Assembly: GCA_905250125.1 (NCBI GenBank)
Contig: CAJNOL010000905.1
Span: forward strand, 1 to 64,000
DNA length: 64,000 nucleotides
Direction: 5' to 3'
DNA from: Rotaria sordida
Lineage: Eukaryota; Rotifera; Eurotatoria; Philodinida; Philodinidae
Part shown: positions 22,603 to 34,673 of the stretch, piece by piece
Numbering within the stretch: position 1 is the first letter of the stretch
How the letters are laid out: each line of letters begins with the position of its first letter
The notes under the pieces: generated by a model
Databases searched by the model: none
What the model saw: the letters and a program-made list of their open reading frames with translations, nothing else
Told to the model about the DNA's origin: nothing
Translations under genes and position numbers: made by a program

Positions 22603-22992
22603 TGTAATTTTTTTTTGTTTGAAAGCTTGTGTCTACGGCTAGTCCCTCTCGTGGCCCTTTTTTTTTTAAACTCTTACTTTTTAAGCGAAGAAAAGGGATG
22701 ACAAGTAGTGACGGAGCCAGGATTTTGGGCTGTGGGAGACTCCACCCCTTCTAAGGCACCTCTGAGCCCCGGTTTTCGAATAAAATACATGGTTTTAAAA
22801 TTTTCCTGGGGGGGAGGGCTGAGCCCCCCTGGCTTCACCACCAATGACAAGTTTAATGACTCGAAAAACCCCTAAAAAATGGCGCTATTTTTATAGAAGT
22901 GTTTTCTTATATGATAATAAAAAGGCTTATTTTTAAAAAAAAGGATCAAGAGAGGAGCTAGCCATAGACACAAGCTTTCAAACAAAAAAATA
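22603..22992. repeat. Inverted-repeat element split by a short G-run MITE
   Basis: Left arm 22603-22668 and right arm about 22930-22992 are inverted copies sharing TTTGAAAGCTTGTGTCTA, GGCTAG and a CCTTTTTTTT run. Between them, at about 22712-22850, lies a second, nested short element. Confidence 0.7.
22712..22850. mobile_element. Short MITE with AGTGACGGAGCC-type ends
   Basis: Begins AGTGACGGAGCCAGG and ends GCCCCCCTGGCTTCACCACC. A related copy in the opposite orientation lies at about 51993-52135; both share GGGGCTCAGCCC-like and TGTATTTTATTC blocks. No coding capacity. Non-autonomous; the superfamily was not determined. Confidence 0.65.
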
Positions 22993-24208
22993 AATATTTG
23001 ACTTTAGCTATGATAGAGTTCTGCTGGCACTACGTCATTGAACCAACGTTCTGAGAAAAACGAAAAATGATTTTCGATTTTTTGTAAAAACGCCTTATTT
23101 TTCGAATAGAGGTGACGAAAATCTTCCAAAATTTTTGGAAAGAAAGAGATACTGAGTAAAATTTTTTGTCATTTATGAAAGAGCAGATGATGACGAACTA
23201 TTTCTCCATGAATTTATCTCAATTTCGATCATTTTGAGGAAAAGTGACTTTTTTGAGGGAAGACCTTAAATAAAAAAAGATAAATCATGGTAATGCACTC
23301 ATCCAAAACGATTCCTTGCATCAGACTGATTCAAGACAGTCTACAATTATCGAAACATTTTAATTTGTGCTTCTAGCTAAGATATTTTCTTTCGAAGTTT
23401 CTCCCTAGAAAGAATTATCAACAAAATTGAAGGTGTACAACACACGTTCATGAGTGTTATAGTTTTTCTTTTCTTCCTTTTTATTTATCTTTTAAGTTGC
23501 CAGAAATATTGATTTCTTAATATTTGTTCGTATTTTGATTAGTTGCTTTGAAGTGATAGGTTCTTTTTTGAATGTTTGTTTTAAATATTATGTTTTATAT
23601 ATGTGAATAATGATGATATACTATAATTGCATTCACCATGGTGAAAATATTTTATTTATCTTCGAATAAATATTATTCATAATAAATACTTGTTAAATTA
23701 GATAACCATGATGACATTTATATGATATTAACTTCATCACGTATTAAAAATTCACTATAAACTACGTGCCAACCAATGGTACGTGTATGAGATTGTAGTT
23801 TACAATAATCTTCTTAAAAAAAAAAATAATTTTCTATGTTAGAAAAAAAACTAATATTTTCTTCGATGTCTCAATTAACTATCGATTCTTGCTTCTTTTT
23901 TTTTCAAATCAAATTCTTTCTTAATCGATTTATTCGTCTTAGAGAATCTATTTGATCTGAATAAACATAACTATTTTCGTTTATTAGTTTATTTACTGAT
24001 AAAAAGAAAGTATGTTTCGAACATGTACAATACTTTCAAACATTCTTGTCTAAAAATAGATTTCTGACATATTATTGTCGTTTGAATTATGATATAAAGA
24101 AAACGAATAAACAGATTTTCATATATTAAAAACGAAAATAATTGAATATCTCTCTCATATCTTTTGAATAAAACTAGTCATTTAATAGGAACTTTAGTGA
24201 TCTGCATA
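22993..24208. other. No gene seen
   Basis: AT-rich sequence with many homopolymer runs. No protein, RNA or ordered repeat recognised. Confidence 0.45.
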
Positions 24209-26560
24209 TTACTGAATCCATAATTGAATATTTGTTTTACAAAGAGGTTCTAGACGAATAGACAACGTAGATGACAAATGATTTTGTAACCAGAGGAGAT
24301 CATTCTTGATCGTATTCGATGATACTTCATCATAATTTGACTCCAATTGTTGAAGTGAAATAATCGAACATGTTAAAGCTCGAAGATTTGACATTGTATT
24401 GATAAGATCAAAAATATTTTCTTGAACTGAGACTTTTATTAAAAGAACTTCACATTGATGTCCTAATGGCGAATTGGCTAATAAAGAAAGTTCTGTATTC
24501 TCAAGATATTCCCAATCGGAACTATGTATTAAATCAAGGCGACCAATTGATCTACTAGTAATTTTTGATTGTAACAAATGTAAAACAAAACTTTTATTGA
24601 TTCTCAACGAATAAAGTCGAGGCATTCGATCCAGTAAGATTCGTACTTGAGATTCAATAGTATAATTTTGTGGACTAGAATACTTTAGTTCTATAGCCAA
24701 TGAAGTTAGATGATGGAGTGTCGGAAAAGAGGACCAAATATTACGATCGTTAGTCAAACATATAATTAGAGAATGAATATTATTAAAATATATCGATAGT
24801 AAGAAGCTAGACATAAGTACAAGTTCATGTACATAATCATAGAACAAATAGAGATGATCGTTCGAACAAGTTGATTTGTACTAAGTATCGAGTTCTAGAT
24901 GAGTTAATCTATTAGAACAATATGGTATTGTATATAAATGAATATTTTCATCTCGATTATTTTGATTACAATCACATTGAACATACCAATGATGTTCATT
25001 AAGACAAAATGGTGTTCGATATGTGTTAAATATTTCTTCAACTTGTTGGACTATGTTTCCATTATTCGGCAAATAATCTGCCATATTAAATTGAAATATT
25101 TTGATTTTCGATAAATAATTCTTAATAGTTTCTTTCCATTGATATTCATTAAAGTAAAAATTCCCAGATTCAACAGTTAAATAACGTAATTACGTTATTG
25201 AAAGTACTCACCTAGAGAGTACTCAAAAAGTACTCACGCTAGAAAATGCCGCGAGTACTCATGAGTACCCGGGACTTTTGAGTACTCGTCGGTCGTACTC
25301 ACGATGAGTTTCGAGTATATAAGTACTACACATCCTTACTTTTATGGCAGTGTATTCTAGTCGAGTACTATGACCGTTCATTTCTTATAGTTAGTAGCAA
25401 CTAGACCATTTAAAGTCCCGGTTTGTTGCCCTTTGAGAAGCTTCGTAGACTCTGGAAAAGTCCGCTTCTCTGCAACGCCACAGTCACAGAAGGAAATTAT
25501 CTTGTTAAAATTGTGAACTTATCGTCCATAGAAAGTCAGCGCACGACATCTTTTTCGTCCTATCACATTCCATCCTGTATATTGAGTCTTTTCAGAAAAA
25601 AAGACGACGAGTACTACAATGAGTACTCAGGGTCTTGCCTATAAGTAGATGTGTAATGAAAGATTCGTATGAGTACGTATGTGAGTACTCGGTCATTTTA
25701 CATACTCATGAATTTTTGAGAGTACTTGCTCGAGTAATTTGAGTACTCATGCTGGCAAGTCGTACTCTCTGGATGAGTACATTCACTAGGGAAATTCGGC
25801 GTTTTTTTTCAACAATTCAATCATTCCAAATGCTGAAGAATGAAGAAAAATATTCAATTTTGTTTTTGATAAAGCAATATTTGTTAATGATCGAACATTA
25901 ATTTCGCAAAAAAGTTGCATGTAGATGTCGAAGTTTAGGGGTATGTTTGAATAATTTCGATAGATCATTTGACTGAAAATAAATTGATTTTGCTAAAACA
26001 AATTTGATCGATGATGAAACTATTACTAATTCAATAAATGCTCTATCACAAATATCGACAAGATCTATTTCAAAATGTTGAAGTTTAGGTAAACGCCAAA
26101 TATGATTTATCAAGGAAACTAAATCATTCATTACTGCAAAATAACATTTATTTAATTTGAAATGAGTAATTGACATTGAATAGAAAGAATTTGTAAAAAT
26201 AGCATTGATTCGTTTTATATGAGCAATATGAAAGTAAATATAAATTAAAAAATTGGTTTAAATTAGAACCATAGGATAGAAAATTATCGAATAAATTAGG
26301 AGTTTCATCATTATCATAAAAGCAAAATGTATTAATTTGTTTAGCAATCAATAATAGATAATTTTTACACAAGAAATCAAAATTAGTTTTAGAGATCGAT
26401 CGAAAATCTGTATGATAAGATTGAAGAGTAGTCATTTGAGACGAGAATTGAGACCATCAAAGACACGAAACAGATCCGTGATATGGACATATTTGAATAA
26501 CTCGAGTAACAGCTCATCGGGTAAGGATTCTAAAAACGTCTTTCTTTTTTGAGTTGCCAT
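24209..26560 (-). pseudogene. F-box/LRR-like protein gene, disrupted by frameshifts, a stop and an inserted element
   Basis: Starts at 26560 with MATQKRKTF, then a clear F-box (LESLPDELLLELFKYVHITD). Downstream, LRR-like segments follow in changing frames: TDFRSISKTNFDFLCKNYLL (26148-26435), INHIWRLPKLQHFEIDL and LFKHTPKLRHLHA (25898-26176), NVRSLTNIALSK (25786-25968), then after an inserted element the block FYFNEYQWKETI, TYRTPFCLNEHHWYVQC (24881-25150), and the C-terminal third (24209-24847) ending in NIQLWIQ. Damage: a frameshift at about 26437, another in a T-run at about 26255, another at about 25910, the 0.6-kb GAGTACTC element at 25186-25792 and an in-frame TAG at about 24881. F-box proteins recruit substrates to SCF ubiquitin ligases; in this large bdelloid family the targets are unknown. 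Confidence 0.8.
25186..25792. mobile_element. GAGTACTC-array element inserted in the F-box gene
   Basis: Both ends carry clusters of GAGTACTC, AGTACTC and GAGTAC words; the termini align as imperfect inverted repeats (left TTGAAAGTACTCACCTAGAG; right, reversed, GTGAATGTACTCATCCAGAG). The middle third lacks the word and has an open plus-strand reading (25423-25644) that I do not recognise. Subterminal arrays of a short word are a habit of hAT-type non-autonomous elements, but no clear 8-bp target duplication remains. Removing it restores continuity of the F-box family reading. Confidence 0.75.
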
Positions 26561-27315
26561 AGAATAAATAAATAAATAAATTTGTATTGTGTTTGTGTTT
26601 TTATAGGACGAACAGAGAAAAACCCTTTTCGTCATCATTTTTTTTTTACTTGACTCATTCATCTCAGCATATGGCAATTGATGTTGAAATTTGGCTTTTT
26701 TTCTGTCGTCATAATGAGAAAATTACTTTCGTTCTTTATCTTCCATCACAGCATGTAACGGAATGATGAATAGGAAAAAAAACACTAGGTTTTTATTATT
26801 AACACCAATATAGAAATGATACTAGAAAAATTTTCAAAATAATCATCAATATTTTGTTTTTTTTGTCGAAGATCAGATCGATGTTACCATATACTGTTAG
26901 GTACTTTATAGTACCTTAAATACTTTAAATTTAAAACACAAAAGTATATTTTCTTCTTAGTATAAAGCCTCTTATCAGACTATCATGCTTTCATCATCTA
27001 TTGATACTTTACATATTGATAAGATCTATAATATAAAATTAAGTGTAAAATACTTTATCAGTATGTAACAAAGTTCGAAAACGAATCGAACCGAGTTTTT
27101 GAAACTCGAGTCGAACAGAACTTGAACTCGAAAATTTCGGTTCATTTTTAAGTCAATGGTGATCATTTTCAAGAATAGTTGTGGATGAAACTATATATAA
27201 CGCTAATCTTTCGACAACTTCTTATGATTGGAGTGGATTTCATCTTTTATGCAATCATGCCAATATAACAATAACGACTTGTTAATGTAGTACAAGCGAT
27301 CATTTTTGATCGTCC
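26561..27315. other. Spacer with word-repeat patches, no gene
   Basis: About 26895-27060 is rich in TACTTTA/TAAAGTA words and about 27068-27155 in TTCGA/TCGAA words (AACTCGAGTCGAAC). These look like decayed relatives of the palindromic-word elements. No coding sequence recognised. Confidence 0.4.
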
Positions 27316-27618
27316 TTAAATAGAAAGATACGTACGCGATTCCACTGGAAATTTCCAGAGACTCTCCGTAACTGAATTCGTTTTTGTGCTGGTGATTTTT
27401 TTTCTTGGAGACTCTAACTCAAGTTGATGTATATGCATTTGAACGTATTTTACATGAAAACAATACAATCGTTTATTAAGTAAAATTTTTGATTTATTAT
27501 CAGAACAAAATGAAGCAATTCTAATTATTGAATGTTTATTAGATAATGATAAGGCAGGTGTATGCCTGATTCCTATGAATAACATCGAAAGTAAAATAGC
27601 AAAGTATATGAATGTCAA
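27316..27618 (-). CDS. Candidate small secreted protein, unknown
   Basis: An open reading of 100 residues starting with a convincing signal-peptide shape (MTFIYFAILLSMLFIGIRHT, then PALSLS). The mature part is basic with two Cys (ASFCSDN and RLYCFHV) about 16 residues apart and a Ser/Lys-rich tail. No family is recognised, and there are no neighbouring exons I can join. It could be a small secreted peptide precursor or a chance ORF. Confidence 0.35.
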   Translation of the reverse strand: MTFIYFAILLSMLFIGIRHTPALSLSNKHSIIRIASFCSDNKSKILLNKRLYCFHVKYVQMHIHQLELESPRKKITSTKTNSVTESLWKFPVESRTYLSI

Positions 27619-28856
27619 AGAAAAACATTGTTCTCTTGTCTCGCCTTCATTTAAACATTTTTACTTTGGACATTTTTAATTTCACTAAATTCCATCTCAT
27701 CCCATGGCTTACATTGGCCTAGTATTCAAGTATGCTGATACTTATAGGAGGATGAAAACTAATATCTAAAGAATATCAAGCGTATTGATTTGAAACAAAT
27801 AAGATTTCAACGAATAGGTCAATAGCTTAATGTAATTATTATCTACAGATACATTCTGATCCGATTATAACTTTAGTTACATTGATATTACTCGACAAAA
27901 GAAATATCATCATTCTTTTCTTTGTTTTTGTATATTATGCAAATTTTTTTTCGATCTCAGCTCAACAAGACATGTACCATCATTCGATTCAAAGCGTGAT
28001 GGGTGTGACTATGAGTATAAATGAAGAAAAAACAAACACTTACACTCAAACTCTCAATGATTTCAGCATTAATCGTTGTGGTTATTTCTTCTATTATATT
28101 AACATTAGTTTCATTGACAAAACAATAACATACAGTGACACATCTATTTCATCGATATTATATTCTACTTTTGAATGTAATAATTATATTTATTTGTTAT
28201 TATTTACATGGGATACAAGTAATATATTATGGTCTGAATACTTTGTATATGTCAGTTCTATCTGTTCTATATTTATAACTATTCCAATCAATATGATGAT
28301 TATATTTTTGCTGTGTTATCTACTAAATTATCGATAGTTAACTTCATTAAAAATACATCTAATTCTAATGTTTATTGAATGATTTTTAGTTATAGGTATT
28401 CAAATATGAACATTTACGATAGAAATCATTTACTTTCGAATACCAAAATTAAGTTTGCTACACACTAGTTATACTATACTATTAAACTACTTGTCGGCAT
28501 TTATATTTCAATATACTATATTCAAATTCATCGTTATACAAATAAAATAGATTAACAGATGAAAGAAAACGAAGATAAAATCATGATCTTGAAATTTTTC
28601 ATAATATAATGCTTCTATTTGGCATTTACATCCTAGATACAAAGGTCCGTGAATATTTTATATGATAACGAGTATTGAATTATTTTATTCAATTAAAATC
28701 ATCAGTGTATTGTTATTATTATTATTATTAACTGTAACTATTGAAAAAGTCGTTTCAACTTTACTTGAAAGAGAAATTCAAGATTTTCCTAAGATGTTTG
28801 AAAGTCATTCAATAACAAAAATTGCACCAATTATCGTCAATATTGTTGCTATGAAT
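27619..28856. other. No firm gene; hydrophobic open stretches at 27849-28337 and 28662-28865 (+)
   Basis: 27882-28337 has a signal-like start (ILFFVFVYYANFFSISAQQD) and a C-terminal hydrophobic segment but no ATG in the right place; an AG acceptor at 27848 could open it as an exon. 28662-28865 is a short hydrophobic reading ending where the next telomere-like array begins. Neither is recognised. Confidence 0.25.
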
Positions 28857-28939
28857 AGGGTGTGAGTGTGTGTGTGATATAAAACCTTCTTTACACCCCT
28901 ACCCCTAGCCCTACGTACACCCGCATCTACATCCACCCA
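28857..28939. repeat. Telomere-like TGTGGG foldback array
   Basis: GGGTGTGAGTGTGTGTGTG (28858) is followed after a short spacer by ACACCCCTACCCCTAGCCC and CATCTACATCCACCC. Same G-then-C order as the other members. Confidence 0.65.
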
Positions 28940-29336
28940 ATAAATAAGGTGAGATGTGTCGGCGAAATCAACTCTGCATGTATTTAATTATTATAATCAA
29001 AGCTCACAACTTATTGATCATTCTATGGTTATTGTTTTTTTTTACGATTTATTCGATTGCTGACAAGCAAGAGTTGAGACTATCATATTGAACATGTGTT
29101 CTTCGTCAAAGGATGGATTGATCTGTTTGTCAATTGATCCCCGTATCAAAAGAATGAAACTCGTTGATTTGGCTCATTGCAGCAAAAATCAGCATAAAGG
29201 AAGATTTGAATAGTAAATGGAGGCGAGAATATTTTATTTCTAGTATTCGTTAGTTTTCAAAGATAAAATTCAAAAAAAAACAAAAAGAATACAAATGTTT
29301 TTAAGTAGTCAATAAAATAATGCTTGCATTGTAAAT

Positions 29337-30179
29337 TCAGTCTCTGTTTAATAAGGTAGTCACTACAGCACCTATAACGTTTATAATAAAACCCACAATC
29401 GCAACAGCGCCAGCCGGACCAAGTGGATAACCTATGTCCTTCGTGGCATAATCAATACCGACTGCCATTCCGACAAGACCACAAAAAGCGGTTGCCCAAG
29501 CGATAGCGATCGAAACATAGGTCCATGGAGCCTCGCAGTGTTTTTGAATGGCCATGTACACCAGAACGATGACAGCAAAAGCAGAAAATAGACAAGCCAT
29601 CGTCATGAATGCCCTTGCAGCGCGTACTTTCGAACCCGAACACAAAATGCTATTTGAGCTGCATGAATCTGAGATATCAGTACAGACTGAAGAAAAACAA
29701 TATCTCCACAGGCCGATTGTGACGGAGTAAATACCAGAATCTTGTTGACCCCTAGAATTGTGCAAAAGAGTCTGCAGACGTACACAGCGTAGTTCGTATA
29801 ACCTCAAAAATGAGCGAATGGATAGAACAGTTTTAGTCAACGCAAAGATATGAGTGGTGAAATCGTTCCTTCCTCACCTATATCATCAATTTACATCTGA
29901 ATCCACACTCATACTAACATTTTCAGTTCGAGACATAACTAATTAAAGAACAGAGGGTAATGGAAAAAACCAATCGCAGAAAGGCCAATTGAACATTTGT
30001 TTCGTAAGAAAGATTCTATGTTCTAAAGTTCATTCTCTCTTATTTGACATACCAATCATACTAAGTACGAATCGCTTCACTTACCATGACGGAGCAGCGT
30101 TGCCTGCAACATAAAATATCCAAGCCACAGCTAGTATAATCGCTGCTGCTATCGCAATTATTCGTTTATCCGGCAGCAT
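29337..30179 (-). CDS. Claudin/PMP22-like four-TM protein (2 exons)
   Basis: Exon 1 (30085-30179) and exon 2 (29337-29751) join in phase 2 across a 333-bp GT-AG intron, rebuilding a Trp codon, to give 169 residues. TM1 (IIAIAAAIILAVAWIFYVAG) is followed by a first extracellular loop with the claudin/PMP22 signature: a Trp, then GLW-x-x-C (GLWRYC) and a second Cys. TM2 (about 80-105), TM3 (WTYVSIAIAWATAFCGLVGM) and TM4 (GAVAIVGFIINVIGAVVTTL) follow. The family acts at cell contacts or in membrane organisation; the exact partner is unknown. The Met at 30179 begins just before TM1. In-frame sequence continues upstream of it to an AG acceptor, so an extra 5' exon is possible. GC is higher than the surroundings, as expected for a living gene. 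Confidence 0.75.
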
Positions 30180-31654
30180 CTTACGACGACAAGGAGACCG
30201 TTTTTGACTATTTCTGTAAGGAATCAAAAAAGAAAGTCAATTAGAAACATTGTCTAAGTTTCCGGATGCATATAATTAGATTTCAATATTGAGTTTTCTA
30301 CATTTTAATGAACTCAAAATGGTTTTGCGACATGTAAAGAACTTAATCGAGTCACTACTAAAGTTTTCTCAAAAAAATCAAATTATTTCTCATAAATGAA
30401 ATAAATACCAGAAGAAAAAGAGTACTCCTACTTATCAGCTACCTTGCGGTATAGATTATTGATCAGAGACAATTTTGAAAGTGCGATATTTTTCCTACAA
30501 CTATCGCTAGCTGCAGCTCTGAGTAGGGAACTAGCCTGACTCACAGTTATTCCGCTGAATCACTTGAGTTTTCTCTACATATTGATTAACCGCATACTAG
30601 TTACAAGGGTTGGTATATGTCACAACGTAGTTAGTATGCTATCGGATGAATGTTTCAAGAGAAGCAATCGTTAGTGACTTGTCTAAGATCATTCCATGTC
30701 TGATGGCATCAAGGCCTGAACACAGTATTTTGGCAGTACGTGCCCAACAGCTTAACTGCTCACAAGGGATGACCACCAACTGTTCAATCACTTTTGCATA
30801 GGCGATACTGAACTTTTATAAACAAATTTAAATGAATACCGTAACCGCTCTTGGAAATACCAGAAGAACTGATTTTTCACTGGCCTATCAGCTTTTCATA
30901 AGTTATAAACAAAAGAGACCTAAACGCAATATCAGTCTTAGAACAAAAACTAACTTTTTCATCTAAAGCCTTCATTCAAACAATGTTTGGATTCGTTCAA
31001 GCTTGGATCTTAGAATGGCTTATGTAAATCTTGGTTTGACTTGAGTCTTAAATCAGACGTCGATAGATAGAAATAATTTCACTCTATTTCATTGAACCTT
31101 ATTCGTTTGTTGTTATCATCATATTCGAAACATTCATATTCCACTAGAGATGTTTTCGTCAAAAACCAACAAAAAATATATTTTTTTCCTTAAATACACA
31201 TTTCACATAATATCGCTGGAATGTGAGGACAGTCATAATGCGATGTTTTTTTCAAAAAGTTCCCAAAACGTGAGTCTACTGCTTACATGATAATAGCGTT
31301 AAAACGTCTTCAACACCGAAACGCCTGTAAATGTGTTTGATATTCAAGTTGTACAGTCAGAAATGATGTCTTTTCTACTTAATTAAACACATTTAGATAA
31401 AACTGAGTGAAAATCGATAGAAAATGGCAAAAATATCACTGATAAATATAATGGTACAATTTAAAACGTAGAAATACGAAAAAACAATGAAAAAAAAGTT
31501 TAAAACGCATTGTCATCACGATAAAACCCTCATGTTAAAACGTGCTCATGCAGTAAACGAATTTCAAAACGCTAAGCAAACATTAGAGTATCGTAGAAGT
31601 GAATGTTGACCGTTTTAGGGCATAATGACGCCACAAGAAACTCAAGTAAAAAAT
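30180..31654. other. No gene recognised
   Basis: AT-rich. Around 31290-31570 there are recurring AAAACG words (TTAAAACGT, AAAACGC), perhaps another decayed word-array element. No coding sequence was found. Confidence 0.4.
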
Positions 31655-32830
31655 ACACCAAGAATTTGATTGAAATCAATTAAAAATACCAAGTTTCGAT
31701 TAAATTCGATGTAAGATTTGATTTTAATTGATTTTACTCCGTAAAAATCGATTAAAATTGGTTTTTGTTTAGAGAAAACGAAAGAATCGATTACTATGGT
31801 TTCTGTAAAAAGAAGTCTGTTAGTGCAGCCTCTTTGAAGCTGAAATGTGGAAGTCATATATGTTCTCTAGCCTCATTAAACTATTATCAAATACATAAAG
31901 TGAAAAATCTCTTGTAGACTATAGTTGTTTTGCAGAATAATCATACATCAGAACAAGAGTTCTTTTAATTTCTGCATTTCGAACAGAAGTTTTTTTTTAT
32001 TTTTTCTACGGGCGCCCTATTTTTTGTTTACATTGTTGCTATTCGCTCGCTGTTTTTCTTAATTTAACATTCTTATTATTATAATCAATGAATTAATTGG
32101 CAAATATGTCTATTTTACATATCCATTATATCTACAGCAGATCTTATACACTATTATATATATATTAATCAACTCACAAACAATGATGTTGATTATCTTT
32201 CAAAATTATAATTTGATCAATTTTGCAATAAACTATAGAATGTCTGGTGCCTATTATTCTCGATTGTTAAGATCTGTAATGCGGTAGGAAGAGGGGAGCC
32301 ACGAAAACGTGATCTTAAAACTTACACTCATCATTTTCTTCAAAAATATATGTTCGTTTCACAAAAAATCGATTTTAATCAATTATCCTTTTGTTTAATC
32401 GATTACTAGTATAATTGCACCATCTCAGTTATGAAACAATTTATATAGCAGTTCCAAGTTTATTTCATTTGTAGGACTTTAGCTGAGTGACAACTTCATG
32501 GTTATTAAACACGAGGAGTCAAAAAAAAAATTATAAAAAATTCGGGTTTCGCATTCGAGTCTTCAGAAAAGCGCTTATCTTCGATATATATGATTAAAAT
32601 CGAAGAACAACTAAGAATAAATTAAAATTGATTCAAAGGTACTCATGTAAAAAAAATATGAGAAAAACCTGATTTTAATCGATTTATTTGAATATAATTG
32701 ATTTTTCTGATTTTTAATCAATTAAAATGGCATGACTTGAACCCAATTTCCAATCACAAAAATCGATTTCGAAGGATTTTTTGATAGATTTTTTATGATT
32801 AAAAATCCAATTAAAATCACATTTTTACCA
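31655..32830. repeat. AATCGATT palindromic-word array element
   Basis: Clusters of ATTGATTTTAATCGATT-like words at the left (about 31660-31775) and right (about 32360-32830) flank an interior of about 0.55 kb without such words. The word is palindromic and runs in both orientations. No ORF. Same architecture as the GAGTACTC and AATTGG elements. Confidence 0.55.
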
Positions 32831-33824
32831 TCTTTTTTTTTACATGGAAAGTACAAAATTCAGTTTGTTGACTTTGCTCTATAAGTAGACAGACAGGCTA
32901 CTACCTTTGTTCAACAAAAACGATACGTCAATCCCTACTCGTTACAATAGTCTCGACTTACCACCAAGTGAAAAGAGCAACGAAATAAATAGAAACTAAC
33001 ACAGAGACTGTATAAATAACTATCGCCTATGACAAACATGTTTAATAAAAAGTTAATGTTTATATACAATTCTTATCGATGTTTTTCTTTTACACCCACG
33101 CATTGGTGAAACATTTGCCTAACGACAAGCAAGTACTCACTAATCCCTCGTGTTCGATGCTGCCGACCATGAGAAATCTGTCACATTGAAAATGTTTAGA
33201 TGTTGCCATAGGACAAAGTAAACAATCTCTCTCCGTAGTTTTCGAGTGTGTGTAGATATGAGGAATGGATGTTGAGTGCGCGATGTAAATGAATAAACGA
33301 ACTGTGGGCGAATGAATTTATTAGAGATGTGTGCATGTGAGTGTATTTACATGAGTGCAGGAGTAAAAATATTTTTCAAAAAGTTGATAATTGAGAAAAA
33401 CAGCAAAAAATTAAAATGGTTATAACTTGAATTATAACTTTCAACTTCTTAATTTATCGAGCAGATTTAATTAAGTTGAAATAATAATTAATTAAATTTA
33501 TTAACGTGCTCAATAGACTAGGTAAAAATAACAAGTATTTGTAACGGTTTTTATTTCAGAAAAGTAATATTTTAGAATTCTTCTTTGAGTGCTTTTTAAT
33601 ATATTCATTTACAATCTATATTTTCTTCTATCTATACATCGAACTCGAATACCCATGTAAGATAATATATTTTTTCTTGCAGGACTCATGTTTATCTTTA
33701 AATTACGAACAGCTGTGAAAAAAATATTTAAAAAAGAAATCACTTTATATAATTTTAATTCTTTGAAACAGCAATGCTCTTCAATATACAACGTGATCAC
33801 GTTATTTTTTGCAGTTTTGTTCAG
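32831..33824. other. No gene recognised
   Basis: A GTGTGTGTAG/GTGTGCATGTGAGTG patch at about 33245-33360 may be a very decayed telomere-like array. The rest is AT-rich non-coding sequence. Confidence 0.35.
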
Positions 33825-34671
33825 TTTGCTGTACTTATACAAAACCTCAAAAGTTTCTCATTTTAAAACAGTTGGATAGAGCATCGATTACTCTATCAAA
33901 CTGTACATTTTTCATTTTGTTTACTTTGAATCTTGTTCAAAAATTTGATACATTTAGAAAACCGACATCAACGATTTTTGCATTCAGCAATTTTTAGACC
34001 ATTTCTCAAGTAGGTTTCTTTTTTTTACTATTTCCTGGGGTACTGAACCTTTTTATTTTTATGTAGAATAATAGACTGTAGTTTCCTCTCCCGAACTATG
34101 TATTTTGTATTGGACTTATGTTTTATCTTTAGTATCAACTTGGACAACTTTTTGGAGAAATGTATTCCTGAATTTTTTTCATATATGAACTTTGACTGTT
34201 CTTCGAACAAATTTTGATTGTTTAAGCGCTAAAAATTTTTTCTTTGATATATGACTGAAATAGAGCGTCGATTTCTCTATTGATTTATATAGTTTTGATT
34301 ATATTTACAGTCAGTCTTACGGATGAATTTTTGTGAAAAGTGTTATAAACTTGATTTTTCATAAGTACAAAAGTATACCAAATTTTAACAGAAAAGGTCA
34401 CTTTTCTCCTTAATTTCGAATCTGTTTTGATTAATACTTTTTTGAACACGGACGTATGATGAATCTGTTCTATTTAAAGCAATTTTCATTATTTTTGAGC
34501 TTACTGTTGCTGAAATATGAACATGCAAAAGTTTCGTGTCAGCGCGTCTCTGAATTTATCAAATTTTTGGAGAAGATGCAAAATAAATCAAATAAAAACT
34601 ATATAGTTCGATAGAGTAAGTGATGCTCTATCCAACTATATCAAAATAAGAAATATCCAAGGTTTTGTATA
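33825..34671. repeat. Inverted-repeat element beside the mariner insertion
   Basis: The left end (about 33831-33930) and right end (about 34575-34670, reversed) share ATACAAAACCT, GTTGGATAGAGCATC and ACTCTATC in the same order over about 100 bp. The mariner-type element at 34674 begins right at its outer right edge, so the mariner probably landed in or beside this terminus. Confidence 0.65.
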
Positions 34672-34673
34672 TA

